From assembly GCF_048544455.1 (NCBI RefSeq), contig NC_133536.1, positions 37,280,652 to 37,344,651 of the forward strand: a stretch of DNA of 64,000 bases, written 5' to 3'. Made by a program: the position numbers and the translations under genes. Below are positions 35,092-46,259 of this stretch, piece by piece (position 1 is the stretch's first letter; each line of letters begins with the position of its first letter). This DNA comes from Silene latifolia. Lineage: Eukaryota > Streptophyta > Magnoliopsida > Caryophyllales > Caryophyllaceae. The notes below the pieces were generated by a model. It saw only the letters and a program-made list of their open reading frames with translations. It was not told the origin of the DNA and did no database searches.

Positions 35092-36614
35092 TAGCAAGCT
35101 CATTCCCACATCGCCAAACTTTACTGCAAGCTTTGGCCAAGCTAAATGTAGCACATAACTCCACTCCTGAAGATGTAGTCAACTTGTTCTTCCAAGAATC
35201 ACCTAAGCTAAGTAATCCTATTACTTTCTCAGACGAAGACTTGCCACCTTTTGGCGCTAGTCACAACCTTGCTCTATACATCACTGTCATTTGTCTAAAG
35301 AAGAATGTGCCAATGACCTTGGTGGATGATGGCTCCGCAGTCAACGCCATACCCCTCAAAACGGCATACAAACTGGGCATGAAAGAGTCAGATTGGACCC
35401 CTACCAATCAAGGTGTGCGTGCATATGACGGTACACGACGAAAGGTAGTAGGACTTGCTAACTTAACCATAGCCACGGGACCAATCGAACGAAAGGTTAG
35501 CTTCCAAATAGTGGACATTGAAGCTTCATTCAACATACTTCTGGGAAGGCCTTGGATTCATGCTTCCAAAGCGATAACATCCACCCTTCATCAAAAGATC
35601 AAGATCCCACTAAACGGCAAAGTAGTGAGGATCACTTCGTCACCCATCAAGGCAATAATCGAAAAACAGTCGAACAATCAAGTCCTTGCGGATCCCGTAT
35701 ACGAACTTGGGGGCTTCCAAAGTGTAAGCGTCATAGAAAGTGAGTTGGCACCCTTATACTATAATCCCTACTCTAACTTGGTGGTCAACCACATACTCAA
35801 ATCCCAGGGATACTTCCCTGGAATGCCTTTGAACGATATTCGGAAGAATACCTTCGCACCATACAAGGAAGGCAACTCAACGAGGATACCACTGGGACTA
35901 GGGTACAAACCCAAAAAAGAGGAGGTTCTCGAAATGCTTGCCCAAGTCAAAAACCGCAAGCACGTAGGAGTCCAAATGAGGCCATATCTCTCTACTTTAA
36001 ATGGATATTTTGTTCAAGAAGGAAGTCTAGAACTCTTTCACGGATTTCCCGAACCTTGGCATTATCTCGAGAGGAAGTTAGCCGGAATCGAGATCTTTCA
36101 CGATTGCTACTTCATCCCTCCAGAAACGGTTCCTACCGTCAAAACCCGTCAATCACCTTGCTTAGACGAACAAGCTGTTAGCCTATTGTTTGGAGAAGAT
36201 CGATTCGTTAGGGCCGCGCAGGATGAGATCATTACTATGATACTTCAAGAAGATCGCTTCAACCCCACCGCGTTAATCACAGAAACCGACGCAAGACAGC
36301 AGAAAGGGTGGAGAAAATCTATCAAATGGACCAACAATCAAGGAAGACTCTTCAAGCTCACCACTGGAGAAGGAGAGATGTTCAAAGGAGAACCAGAAGA
36401 CGATGAGTTCGAGTCGGAGTCGGAGTCAGAGTCGGAGTCTAGAGAAGTCATTAGAGAGTCTACTCCTGTTGTCATCCCCACTCCCTTCGTTTCTCCTAGC
36501 TTAGTCTCGAGTAGTCACAGTAGTTCGGGAAATGCCCCAACCATCGTCCTTTGCCGCCACCGACCATGGATCAGTTGGCTTCTTTGTTTCAACTTTACTC
36601 AAATTTTAATATGA
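35092..36614 (+). pseudogene. Aspartic protease and linker of element B
   Basis: The protease core is MTLVDDGSAVNAIPL with NQGVRAYDGTRRKVVGLA and FNILLGRPWIHA; the Trp that is a stop in A is present. The linker keeps GYFPGMPLNDI, IPLGLGYKPK and GYFVQEGSLELFHGFPEP. A (Glu-Ser) tract encoded at 36405-36440 lies at the same place as in A. The frame ends at 36614. RT resumes in another frame that is open from 36551, so a frameshift separates the two. Confidence 0.82.
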
Positions 36615-37519
36615 ATAAATCAGGTTCTGCTTACTCTTTTTGTTATCTTGAGTGCAATTCTGTTTATGATGATACTGAGGATGACCAAGACCCAGACTCA
36701 ATCGAAATACCTCCCTACGTAGCCAAAGAAATACTACAAGAAAGGGAAGGGGGACCAGTAATAGAAGACACCGAACCCATCAACGTAGGAACCGAACTAG
36801 AACCCCAAGAACTTAGGATAGGGACTACCTTGAGCTCTACCGAAAGGGCCGATTTCATAGACCTCCTAAATGAATTCAAAGACGTTTTCGCTTGGTCCTA
36901 CAAAGACATGCCAGGGATCGACAGGGATATCACTGAACATAGGATTCCGATTAAGCCAGGTTTCAAACCTGTGAAACAGAAGCTTCGACGAATGAGAACA
37001 GAATGGGCTCTAAAGATTAAGGAAAAAGTTTCCGATTATTCTGACTGGGTAGCTAACATAGTACCCGTACCCAAAAAGGATGGGAGAATCCGTGTTTGTG
37101 TTGATTTTAGGGACTTAAACAAAGCAAGTCCAAAAGATGACTTCCCTCTACCTCACATCGACATATTGGTAGACAATACTGCTGACCACGCATTACTATC
37201 CTTCATGGACGGATATGCGGGTTATAACCAAATCAAGATGGCCATGGAAGATATGCATAAGACCGCGTTTGTCACCCAATGGGGAACCTATTGCTATACG
37301 GTAATGCCGTTTGGATTAATCAATGCCGGAGCTACATATCAACGCACCGCAACTACACTCCTACATGACATGATGCACAAAGAAGTTGAGGTATACGTGG
37401 ACGACATGATTGTCAAATCTAAGGAAAGAGAGGGACATATTGCGAACCTTCGCAAGACTACGAAAGTACAACATGAGGCTCAATCCTCAGAAATGCACGT
37501 TCGGGGTAACATCTGGTAA
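36551..37519 (+). pseudogene. Reverse transcriptase of element B
   Basis: RT segments VPVPKKDGRIRVCVDFRDL, LPHIDILVD, YTVMPFGLINAGATYQ and the catalytic VEVYVDDMIV. Compared with A, about 11 residues are missing (the KQFKAGFIKV region before SDYSDW). This in-frame deletion falls in a conserved part of the fingers. Right after the catalytic region a frameshift near 37450 sends this frame to a stop at 37519. The true continuation (FARLRKYNMRLNPQKC) is in the overlapping frame. Confidence 0.88.
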
Positions 37520-39983
37520 ACTCCTGGGATACGTGGTTAGCCAACGAGGTATAGAAATAGATCCTTCCAAAATCAAAGCTCTGATTGAAATGCCACAACC
37601 TCAAACAGAAAAAGAAGTCAGAGGATTCCTAGGAAAGGTGAAATATATAAGTCGATTCATATCGAAACTTACGATGATTTGTGAGCCTATCTTCAAGAAA
37701 CTCAAGAAAACAGACCACACCATGTGGGATGATGATTGTCAAAAGGCATTCGACCGGATAAAGGAGATATTGGCTAAACCACCAGTGCTCATGCCACCAC
37801 AACGAGATCAACCTCTTGGTTTATATCTCACAGTAACCGAAACGGCCATGGGTGCCATGCTGGCTCAAACTGTAGGAAGCGAAGAAAGAGCTATCTACTA
37901 TCTTAGTAAGAAGTTCTTGGAGTACGAGTTCAAATACTCACAACTCGAAAAGACATGCTTCGCTCTTGTGTGGGCAACGAAGAAGCTACGCCATTACATG
38001 CTTAGCTACTCCGTCAAAATATACTCCAAAATGGATCCAGTCAAATACCTCTTCGAGAAACCCGTCCTCAATGGACGCCTAGCAAGATGGACCTTGATGC
38101 TCTCAGAATTCGACCTCAAATACGTGCCACTGAAAGTTATAAAAGGTCGCGCCGTCGCTGAATTCTTCGCAGAAAATCCTATCGATGACGCACAAACAAT
38201 AGATACTTGGTCATTTCCAGACGAGGATATACTCCAAACTGATGTAGACTCCTGGGACCTATACTTTGATGGAGCATCAAACTTAAGAGGATTCAGAATA
38301 GGAGTGTTGGTCATTTCTCCTGAAGGCGAGCATACACCCATTGCTGTCAAACTCGACTTCGAGGTGACAAACAATGCTGCAGAATACGAAGCTTGTCTCA
38401 TTGGACTACAAGCGGCAGTGAGCTTAGGCATTAAAAACCTCCGAGTACATGGGGATTCATCACTAATCATTAACCAAGTTATAGGATCTTGGAAAATCCG
38501 AAGCGAAAGCCTCGCACCTTATCAGGCTAGAATAGACCAAGTCGCTCAATTCTTCGATCACGTAACTTACCTACACCTACCTCGGGAGGAAAATCAATTT
38601 GCAGACGCTCTTGCGAAACTTGCATCATTGATTAATATGCCAGATCACATGGTGGAAATGCCTTTATGCATCGAACGACGGTCAGAGCCGGCTTATGTCC
38701 ACCAAATCACCGATGAAGAGGAAATCGCGCAGGAACCCTGGTTCCAAGCAATCCTGAATTTTAAGCTTAATGGTACATATCCACCAGACATGGATAAGAG
38801 GGGACAACGTGCTATACGCCTACTAGCTTCCCAATACATTCTCATGCAAGAAGAATTATACAAAAGAACACCTCTTGGTGTAGTCCTACGTTGCCTTGAT
38901 CATTCACAGGCACGAAAGATGATGGAAGAAGTCCACGACGGAGAATGCGGTCCTCACATGAGTGGACCCATGATGGCAAAGAAAATCACACGTTTGGGAT
39001 ATTATTGGACCACAATGGAATCCGATTGCATCAAATACGTAAGACATTGCCACAACTGCCAAATCTTCGGGAATGTACAACATGTCCCTCCTTCATTGCT
39101 CTATACAATGACATCCCCTTGGCCATTTTCTACATGGGGAATTGACATAATCGGGAAGATAACCCCAGCCGGAACAGGAGGTCACTGTTTCATTCTAGTA
39201 GCGATTGACTATTTCACCAAATGGGTAGAAGCGGCTTCCTACACTGGTCTTACGGCTAAAAATGTGGCAAAATTCATACAAAACATCATCTGTCGATATG
39301 GTTGCCCACATGAGATCATTAGCGATAACGGATCACATTTCCAAGCTGAAACCGAGCAATTGCTAGCCAAATACAAGATTAAGCATCACCACTCTTCGCC
39401 CTATAGACCACAGACTAACGGCGCGGTAGAGGCGGCAAACAAGAATGTTGTCACAATCCTCAAGAAAATGATTGACAACTATAGAGATTGGCCAAGCAAG
39501 ATACCCTTTGCTTTATGGGGGTATCGTACATCCGTCAGGACGCCCACTGGGGCTACTCCTTTCTATTTGACCTACGGCATGGAAGCTGTACAACCAGTCG
39601 AGCTAGAAATACCATCCTTGCGTATTTTACTAGAAAGTCAAATCCCGGAAGCCGATTGGAAGAGGGATAGATATGAAGAACTCATCCTCCTGGATGAACG
39701 TAGGCTGCGCGCCTTGCATAATGTCCAAACATATCAAGCACGTATCAAACGAGCTTTCAACAAAAGGGTTAGGCCAAGGAACATCAAAGAAGGAGACTTA
39801 GTGCTTAAATCGGTTAGAGCTCTCTTACCTGTTGACCCACGGGGAAAATTCAAACCTAATTGGGCTGGACCATTTCTAGTCAAATCCATACTCCCTTGGG
39901 GTGCGGTTAGGATCACAGACCTAGATGGGAATGAGTTTTCAAACCCAACAAACCTTGACCAACTGAAACGATACTATGCCTAG
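37410..39983 (+). pseudogene. RT end, dual RNase H and integrase of element B
   Basis: Uninterrupted for about 850 codons. Domains in order: RT thumb (GIEIDPSKIKALIEMPQPQ); RNase H of gypsy type (LGLYLTVTETAMGAMLAQ, YSQLEKTCFALVWATKKL); a second RNase H (WDLYFDGASNLRGFRIGVLV, NNAAEYEACLIGL, HGDSSLIINQV, ENQFADALAKLA). The integrase has the zinc-binding end CHNCQIF, the core segments WGIDIIGKI, ISDNGSHF and SSPYRPQTNGAVEAANK, and a C-terminal GKFKPNWAGPFLV region, and ends at 39983 with YYA. No chromodomain is seen. The dual RNase H supports Tat. The block is intact but disconnected from RT by the frameshift near 37450. Confidence 0.92.
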
Positions 39984-40204
39984 AACAGGAAAACGCGCCT
40001 CGCGTAAACCCACGTGTCGCTCTTGTGGCACTAAATAAACGGCCCCTGGCTAAGCTAAATGTCATTGTGCTCTTGCATTTTGACAAATTTGTCATCCTCG
40101 TATCATCAAACAAACTAAATTCGCACCTTCAGAGTAAGCAAAAGCCCATGCTTCTTTTCTAAGTTCATTACAAGCTCTTGCTTCGAACATTTATTCTTTT
40201 ACAT

Positions 40205-40290
40205 TTACTTGAACTACGCGCAAGGGTTTGATTTCGCTTTTTTAAGTGAATACGTAGGCAATCCTTCACGGGATTCAACCCATTATATCT
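40205..40290 (-). repeat. Conserved GCCTACGTATTCAC element of B
   Basis: The minus strand reads GGTTGAATCC, GGATTGCCTACGTATTCACTT, GCGAAATCAAACCC and GCGTAGTTCAAG. These are the same blocks, in the same order, as the two copies of A at 20145-20330. It lies 3' of the antisense gene in both elements. Confidence 0.8.
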
Positions 40291-40474
40291 AAAATATAAA
40301 TAGAAGGACATTTGCATCGCATTTGAAATTCGACAAGAATAAGAAATAGAAAATCACAAAGGTTTCATAACCACTTAACCTTTTTATTTCATTCATTCAT
40401 TTTCTAATAATAATAATACGCTAAATAATAAAAATAGAATAGGCTAGGATTCTAAAAACACCTCCTTTTTATTA

Positions 40475-40504
40475 CAACAATAATAATAATAATAATAATA
40501 ATAA
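40475..40504. repeat. (AAT)n microsatellite
   Basis: About nine AAT triplets in tandem. No role inferred. Confidence 0.85.
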
Positions 40505-40587
40505 TCAAATAATAAATAAAGAGACTTGGGCTATTCCTCCATCTTCCCCTTGCCCTTGTCATTCTTGTCATATTTCTTGTCACGACC

Positions 40588-41333
40588 TCAAGCCGGACGC
40601 TCTTGCGTCACTTCAGACCTGATCACCAATGGTCTTTCTCGAGGCCTAGCTTTTCCATTCTTGCCAATCACCATCTCTGCGACAGGAGTAGTCCTCGGTT
40701 TCTTCGAAGGATGAACAACTTGAAACCCGGCTTCTTCTTCTCCTTCTGTCAGATGCTTCTCCTTCTCTTTCTCTCCCTCGCGCACCTTGTAGTCGATGGG
40801 CTCGCGCTTCCTCAGCTTCTCGCGCTCTTCCGGAGTTGTAGCCTTTCTCCACCTCAGATAAGAATCCGACACCCATAAAGCATTGGCGGAGAAATTCAAG
40901 AACCACATGTTTCTTTGGGCCCATTTGATAGCCCACTCTCTTCGGCTCTCTGTAGTAAGCGCCATAGCAATCTGCGGGACGGTATCAAGCCTCGGAATCG
41001 TCTGTTTCAACCCAACTTGCCTCATCAGCCTTTCCGGGAAGATGCATACCATAAACTCCAATCCAGGAATGCGCACCGACCTAGTGGAATCCAAAGAAGA
41101 CACTCCAGTGACGGACTTGAGGTGCCACCATGGAACGACCCACCTGATCAACGGGCCATCATCACTCTTCGACTTGTTCTTCCAATAGTCACGGACCCGG
41201 GTGAAGTCCACCATATACAACCTTGTCCTCATCGCGATCGAGCGGGCATGATAGGAAAGTGCATGAACTGGGGGCTCGATCAATCGGAGCCGCTCCATAA
41301 GCCAAACCTACCAAAAGCAGGTATTAGACATCG

Positions 41334-41377
<44 letters not shown>

Positions 41378-42020
41378 TGTTTTTTACCTGTAAGATGACG
41401 GGACTCCCCAAGAACGGCAGATCACGGTTGGATTTCCTATTATCCAAGCCCAATATGATCTCTCCTAAGCATAAGCAAGCTGGGCTCCTGCGCAGCTCCA
41501 TCTGCTCAACAAGGCCCAGAAGTCGGGGATCACCTCTCAAGTCTTCATCAACATGCCCTTGGAAGACGTACACATGCAACAAGCAAAAGCCAAATGCCCT
41601 CCGCCTAGCAACATGAGAAACGGTGGGGTCGGCCCTATTGATGAATCGATCTATGAAGTCCAACATTCTCACACCTTTTGAAGTAACTAGACGGTCCACC
41701 TCAAGTCTAGTCAATCCGAGCAAGTCTCTAAATTTGCTTTTGTACCCTTGCGAAGTGGAAGGAATGGAAGGCAAATGTTCGGGGTCCCACCCACCAATAG
41801 CAGCAATCTCTTCAGGAAAGGGGCAAATATCGCCTCCAGGGAACGCAAAAACATGGTAATTTGGGTCCCAATAGTCAAGGCAAGCATCCAAGAACGGTTT
41901 CACAACCTTGATGAGTTTCAAACTCAACAACGATCCAAAGTTATAAAAACCCATATCATGCTTCTCCATATTTGAAAACTCGTTGGTCCATTCCTTCAAG
42001 CGGATCTCTAAAGTATTCAT
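40588..42020 (-). CDS. DUF7745-like protein of element B, intact, antisense to pol
   Basis: Two exons, 42020-41388 and 41307-40588, joined in phase 0 across an 80-nt GT-AG intron, giving about 450 residues without a stop. Segments: MNTLEIRLKEW, GFYNFGSLLSLKLIKVV, CLDYWDPNYHVFAFPGGDIC, EEIAAIGGW, VARRRAFGFCLLHVYVF, LVEQMELRRSPACLCLGEII, GSPVILQ then VWLMERLRLIEPP, IRWVVPWWHLKSVTG. A charged, Lys/Glu-rich C-terminus (REKLRKREPIDYKVREGEKE) could be a nuclear signal. The pattern fits DUF7745 as I know it; no biochemical role is established. It has its own TATA box and upstream palindromes. It is the only complete gene of this element, which suggests it is young or kept by selection. Confidence 0.8.
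41308..41387 (-). other. Intron with a 40-nt homopolymer in the DUF7745-like gene of B
   Basis: The minus strand starts GTAAAAAACACCTC, then 40 T (plus strand A at 41334-41373), and ends CTGCTTTTGGTAG. Without removal the frame would encode a poly-Phe run; with removal the protein aligns continuously to A, which has no intron here. Confidence 0.8.
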
Positions 42021-42108
42021 GATGAGAAAATTTATTTTGAAGAATTTTGTGTATTTAGACGAAGACGAGACGGAAAATTTGTGTGAATAAAAGCTCTATC
42101 GACGTTTC

Positions 42109-42116
42109 TATTTATA
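42109..42116 (-). promoter_or_regulatory. TATA box of the antisense DUF7745-like gene of B
   Basis: The minus strand reads TTAGTATAAATAGAAACG, about 96 bp before the ATG (42020-42018). The spacing is nearly the same as in A (90 bp). The palindromic units at 42151-42206 lie 35-90 bp farther upstream. Confidence 0.72.
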
Positions 42117-42150
42117 CTAATTGCTGTTTCCAAAAATCCGTCAGAACGGA

Positions 42151-42206
42151 ACAACCTGGGAACATGCGCCTCTTCAAAGGGTCGCAGCTCATGTTGCGCC
42201 TCTTCC
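42151..42206 (+). repeat. Palindrome pair upstream of the DUF7745-like gene of B
   Basis: Two right arms (ATGCGCCTCTTC, TTGCGCCTCTTCC) are exactly 30 nt apart. The second unit is GTCGCAG-CTCAT-GTTGCGCCT; the left arm of the first is decayed. Orientation follows pol, opposite to the gene whose promoter it precedes. Confidence 0.78.
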
Positions 42207-42902
42207 CGAGCTTCACTTCTGTGATTTTCCGCGTTGGATATTTCCTAATTCCAGAACGAATAATTTCCTATTCCTACAGGTTATTATTTTGGTAAATACG
42301 GGAAATTACCATGTTTCAGGTTTCCTAAATTCGCGGGCACGCATTTCGAGGCGACATCGACATTTCTGCCATTATATTACGCTTGTATATTTTCATTTTA
42401 GGAAATAAATTTCATTTTCATTTTAGGAAATAATTTTCATTTTAATTTCAACTTGTAAATATTAATTTCTATTCTTTAATTTCATTTCTAAACTTATAGA
42501 TTTCTATTTTTTCTTTTTTTAGGGGGTAACCCTCCCTACCATCCGGTCATTTCCGGCAAAATTTTTGCATTTTTGCATTTTTCACGTTCTTTTGAGTCTC
42601 TCATTTTGCGCTAATTAAGGCCATATGTATATAAAAATGTATGCTTTGCGTGTTTTTTCTATGTAAATTTCGGCAGCATGACGGCGTAAACCGTCATCTA
42701 CCAAACCTGTTCGAAACTAACCTGCAGACACAAGCAACACAACCTAGCAGCAAAGGCACTCAGGCCATCGTATATATACCAAACGGAGGAAATGTACAAA
42801 CTGGGGGCTCGAGCCCCAAACAAAGTCCAAAAATGTTCAAAATGATAGTCCCAATGTACAAATGTACAAGACACAGCCAACAAACAAAAAAGCTACACAA
42901 AA

Positions 42903-45309
42903 CTACTGCTGGGCGCCCTCCAACTCTGCAACTCTCGCCAAGAGAGCGGCGATCTCGGCATCCCGAACCTCGAGCTCCCTCAACACGCGAGCTGTCTCCT
43001 CCCGAGACTGGGTCAACTCTCGCTCCAACTCACGGTCACCCTGTAAACAAGAAAATTGGCTCATGTCAATCAATTCAAGCAAAATCAGAAAATCAAACTA
43101 AAAGAAAAATCAAAAAGGAAATAGGTGTAAGGTCCATACCTGACGACCTCGACCGCCGACAAGTGCCTCGACGGCAGTAGCTCGCAGCCGGTTGGCCACC
43201 CTCCACAACGCCACAAACCGAGACGGCGCAACCTGCATTTTCAAAAAGAAATTCTCAACAATTGAACAAATTCAATCAAATGTGTTCTTACACAAAGGAT
43301 ATACAGATTAGAGGCTCACCCTCCGAATCAGATGCTGCCAATCGTCCAGGCCAACATCCGTCACGGCTACGTAAAAGTCACGCAGCTCGGAGATCGTCGT
43401 CCTCCCAGTCGCGTCAGTGTACTCGAGGGTCTCGGGGTACTCTGGGGACTCGATGCCCGCCGCCTCGACCTCCTACAAAGACAAATGGTTCTCATCAATC
43501 GATGATCTTTCATTATGATTCTCAAAAATCAAATCAAAAGGAAAAATAAAAGATACTCACCACCACCGCCGATGCACGCCGCCTCCCAGTAAAGGAACGC
43601 CGAGTAATCCTCGCCAGGAAGAAGAAGGTCGTCACCACTGGCACCAGCCAAGTCCGCCTCCCTCTCAGCCTCAGAAGGCTCCCTAAACATCGTCCTGGGA
43701 GGATCGACGGGAACCGTCAACACGCCCCGCGAGCACTGACGAGCCAAGCGCTCGCCCAAGTACCACACAGGACCCATCGACGTCCTCAACAGCAGTCGGC
43801 CCGAGCTCCTAGGTCGAAGGACCTCAGCCACGAAAGGAGGCGCTCCAGCGTACTCCGCCCAAGGTTGAGGCACCCACTGAGACAAGATAAAAAGGATCAT
43901 TCCTACGATCAATTAAAAGCGGATATAAGAAGCAAAAGCAAATATAAGTGGGATACTCACGCTACTCAGCTGAAGAGCGTTCACGTCCCGCCGGTAGACG
44001 TTGTGAGAAGAACGCATGCTCTTCGTCCGGCACATCACCTAATCCCTCGCCACGGGATAGGCCCTCTCCAGCGGCTCTGTCCTCTTGGGCGCGAGACTCG
44101 GGAAGTAGGAGTACACCCACGCCTGCAAAAGCAAAATAATCAATGACGATCTTTCGTAATTTGATAAAGAAAGGAATTTACTTTGGTCTAAAGGTAGGTT
44201 CATACCTCCAAAGAGTAGTCCGGTCCGATGAAGACCGGGAGAAGTCCCCTTCTCCATCAACTCCGGATGAACCATGGCCCTCATGAAATGGATGAGGACC
44301 GCAAAACCAGATGACCCGGTCCCCAACGTCCTAGGGAACTCGGGTCGAAAAGGAAGGGAAGAAGCTTCGTCGACAGCCTCTCGCCCTTGTCTCCGAGGTA
44401 AATCGAAGACAGAAACCACCAGAGCCACAGACGAGCCCTCTGCTCAGCTGTACAGGGAGGAGGAGCCGTCTCCCTCCCATCAATCATCACCAGCGTCGTG
44501 GTCTTCCCCGCAAAGTAGTCTCGAACGTAAGAACTGGGTATCAAACCCGATCGAATGACCTTCGGCGACAAGTTCCAACCGATCAATCTCCTCGCCTCGG
44601 CCGAGTCCACCCTCATGGCGCTCTCCGCCACACCATCTCCTCGGTCCCGCACGGCGGACTGTAAATCATGCCGTAATCCTCCAAAGTGACTCCCACCTCA
44701 CCAAAAGGCATGTGAAACGTGGAAGTCGTGTCCCAGAATCGGTCCAAGAAAGCACGGACCAGGCTAAGGTTAGCCCGCAACTTCCTCTTCGCGATATCCC
44801 TCCAGACCTGAACCAAAGGACCGAACGCTCCACGCTCGATCATGGCCCTCTCCTCCGCCGACAGCCGCTTGTAGTGCTCCATCGCTGTCGTGTAACCCGA
44901 GAACGACCTGATGTTCCCGAACTCCTATTATGATTTGAAACAAAGCTATCTTTAGTTTTGAATGAAATTTGAAAGAAATTTGGACAAATGAACGAAAGGG
45001 GATGAGTAGTGAGTAGTGAATTCCTATTTACCAAACTCTTCACCGTCCTATAAGACAGGTGACCCTCTGCAGCCCACACCAGGTGCCTGCTCTCCCAAGT
45101 CTCAGCCCACGCATGAGCTCCTCTCAGCTGAAGACCTCCTCGTCCGACGTTGGCCCGTCTCGGGGCCTCCTCCTCCTCAACGGCCTCTTCCTCGTGAAGC
45201 TCGTCCCCAGCAGCCATCACTGCAGCGGTGAAGGCCTGCTCTAAAGCCTCCTCGACAGTAGCAGCGTCGATCTCCATGGGAGCTCTCCCAGAAGTAGAAG
45301 CCTCATCAC
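42903..45309 (-). pseudogene. PMD-domain gene of element B, multi-exon, antisense to pol
   Basis: Exons by GT-AG borders: 45309-45032, 44924-44206, 43876-43561 (fourth), 44122-43961 (third), 43472-43320, 43232-43141, 43040-42903. Lengths of exons 2-5 (719, 162, 316, 153) nearly equal those of A (722, 162, 315, 156). Exon 2 holds the PMD signature FHMPFGEVGVTLEDY and later YLGDKGERLSTKLLPFL. Exon 4 has PVWYLGERLARQC and VPVDPPRTMF. The last exon ends in a heptad-rich coiled coil (RELEVRDAEIAALLARVAEL). An acceptor at 45310 implies a further 5' exon that I could not place. Frameshifts near 44640 and 44300-44430, and a TAG near 44040, break it. The PMD family acts in nuclear silencing and regulation; the role here is unknown. 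Confidence 0.8.
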
Positions 45310-46068
45310 CTGCAACATTAAAGCAAATTCAGGCCGCGTCACATGACGACAAGCCTTGGTTAAGGGATTTTCGAGCCTTCGGAAGCCCTGAAACCGCTCT
45401 CTTTTCGCCATCCTTGGCCATATTCCCACCAACCCGATCACCCATGTGATAAATTGGGTCAAGTCAAGCCTAATTCGAAGCCTAGTTCCGGGTTCGAGTC
45501 GAAAATTCGGCAGCATTTCGCTATAATGGCGATTATGCCCTAGAAAAGTGTCCTGAAAAAGCTGTCACAAACCAAAATTCCGAGATGGTAGAAAGTTTAC
45601 CCATCATTCAAGGATCCCAAATATCAAGTTTCATTACAAATGGGCAATCCTAAGACTATTTTCGAAGCAGTTTACGGTTCAGCTGTAAAACCGTCTCAAA
45701 TTTCACTCAAAGGCTCAAAACTTGATCAAAATTCGAAACAAATACATGGTTGTGTTCCTAACACTACCTACTATCCATTTATAGTGTCAATTTGACAAAG
45801 CAAATTCATTTGGGGGAAAAGCCCCAAATTTTCGATCAAATGGGTCATAAACCCTAGGTTTTTCGGCTCAAAATTGGACGAATATAGATGATTAATGCAA
45901 GATTGAGACACATACCTCGATTAGTCATGTTTAATGCAAGCTTTTGAATCAAACCTTGGCGGAAATGGTGAATATTTGAGAGAGAAATGAGAGATTTATG
46001 TTTCGAATAAAATGAATAAAGCCTCCTGATTTTCGCGTTTTTACGCAGGAAAGCCAATTTGGGGAATA
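45310..46068. other. 5' region of the antisense PMD gene of B
   Basis: AT-rich. Any upstream exon should be here. No clear TATA box; a TTTATTCATTTTATTC stretch on the minus strand near 46020 is only a weak candidate. Otherwise nothing was recognised. Confidence 0.4.
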
Positions 46069-46124
46069 GACGCAGCAGGCGCTGCGCCTCTTCCAAGAGA
46101 CGCAGCTCTTGCTGCGCCTCTTCC
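46069..46124 (+). repeat. Palindrome pair upstream of the PMD gene of B
   Basis: GACGCAG-CAGGC-GCTGCGCCTCTTCC at 46069 and GACGCAG-CTCTT-GCTGCGCCTCTTCC at 46099, again 30 nt apart with new centres. A lone right arm GGTGCGCCTCTTCC is at about 46190. Confidence 0.88.
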
Positions 46125-46259
46125 TTTTGTTCCCTCCATACGGATTTTCAAAAATTCGTTATGAATTCGTTATTTGTGGGGCCATCTTTGGTGCGCCTCT
46201 TCCCCGATGCTATTTTCATTCCTTTGGTCCGTTTGGCGATTTTCTTTCATTCCGGCCCG

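Larger units (their letters stand above)
39984..40587. other. Spacer after pol of element B
   Basis: Contains the conserved GCCTACGTATTCAC element on the minus strand (40205-40290) and an (AAT)n microsatellite at about 40475-40504. Nothing else was recognised. It is the convergence zone between pol and the antisense gene. Confidence 0.6.

Noticed and set aside
41280..41390. A poly-Phe tract in the DUF7745-like protein of B
   Set aside because: The run lies in an 80-nt GT-AG intron; removing it restores alignment with A.
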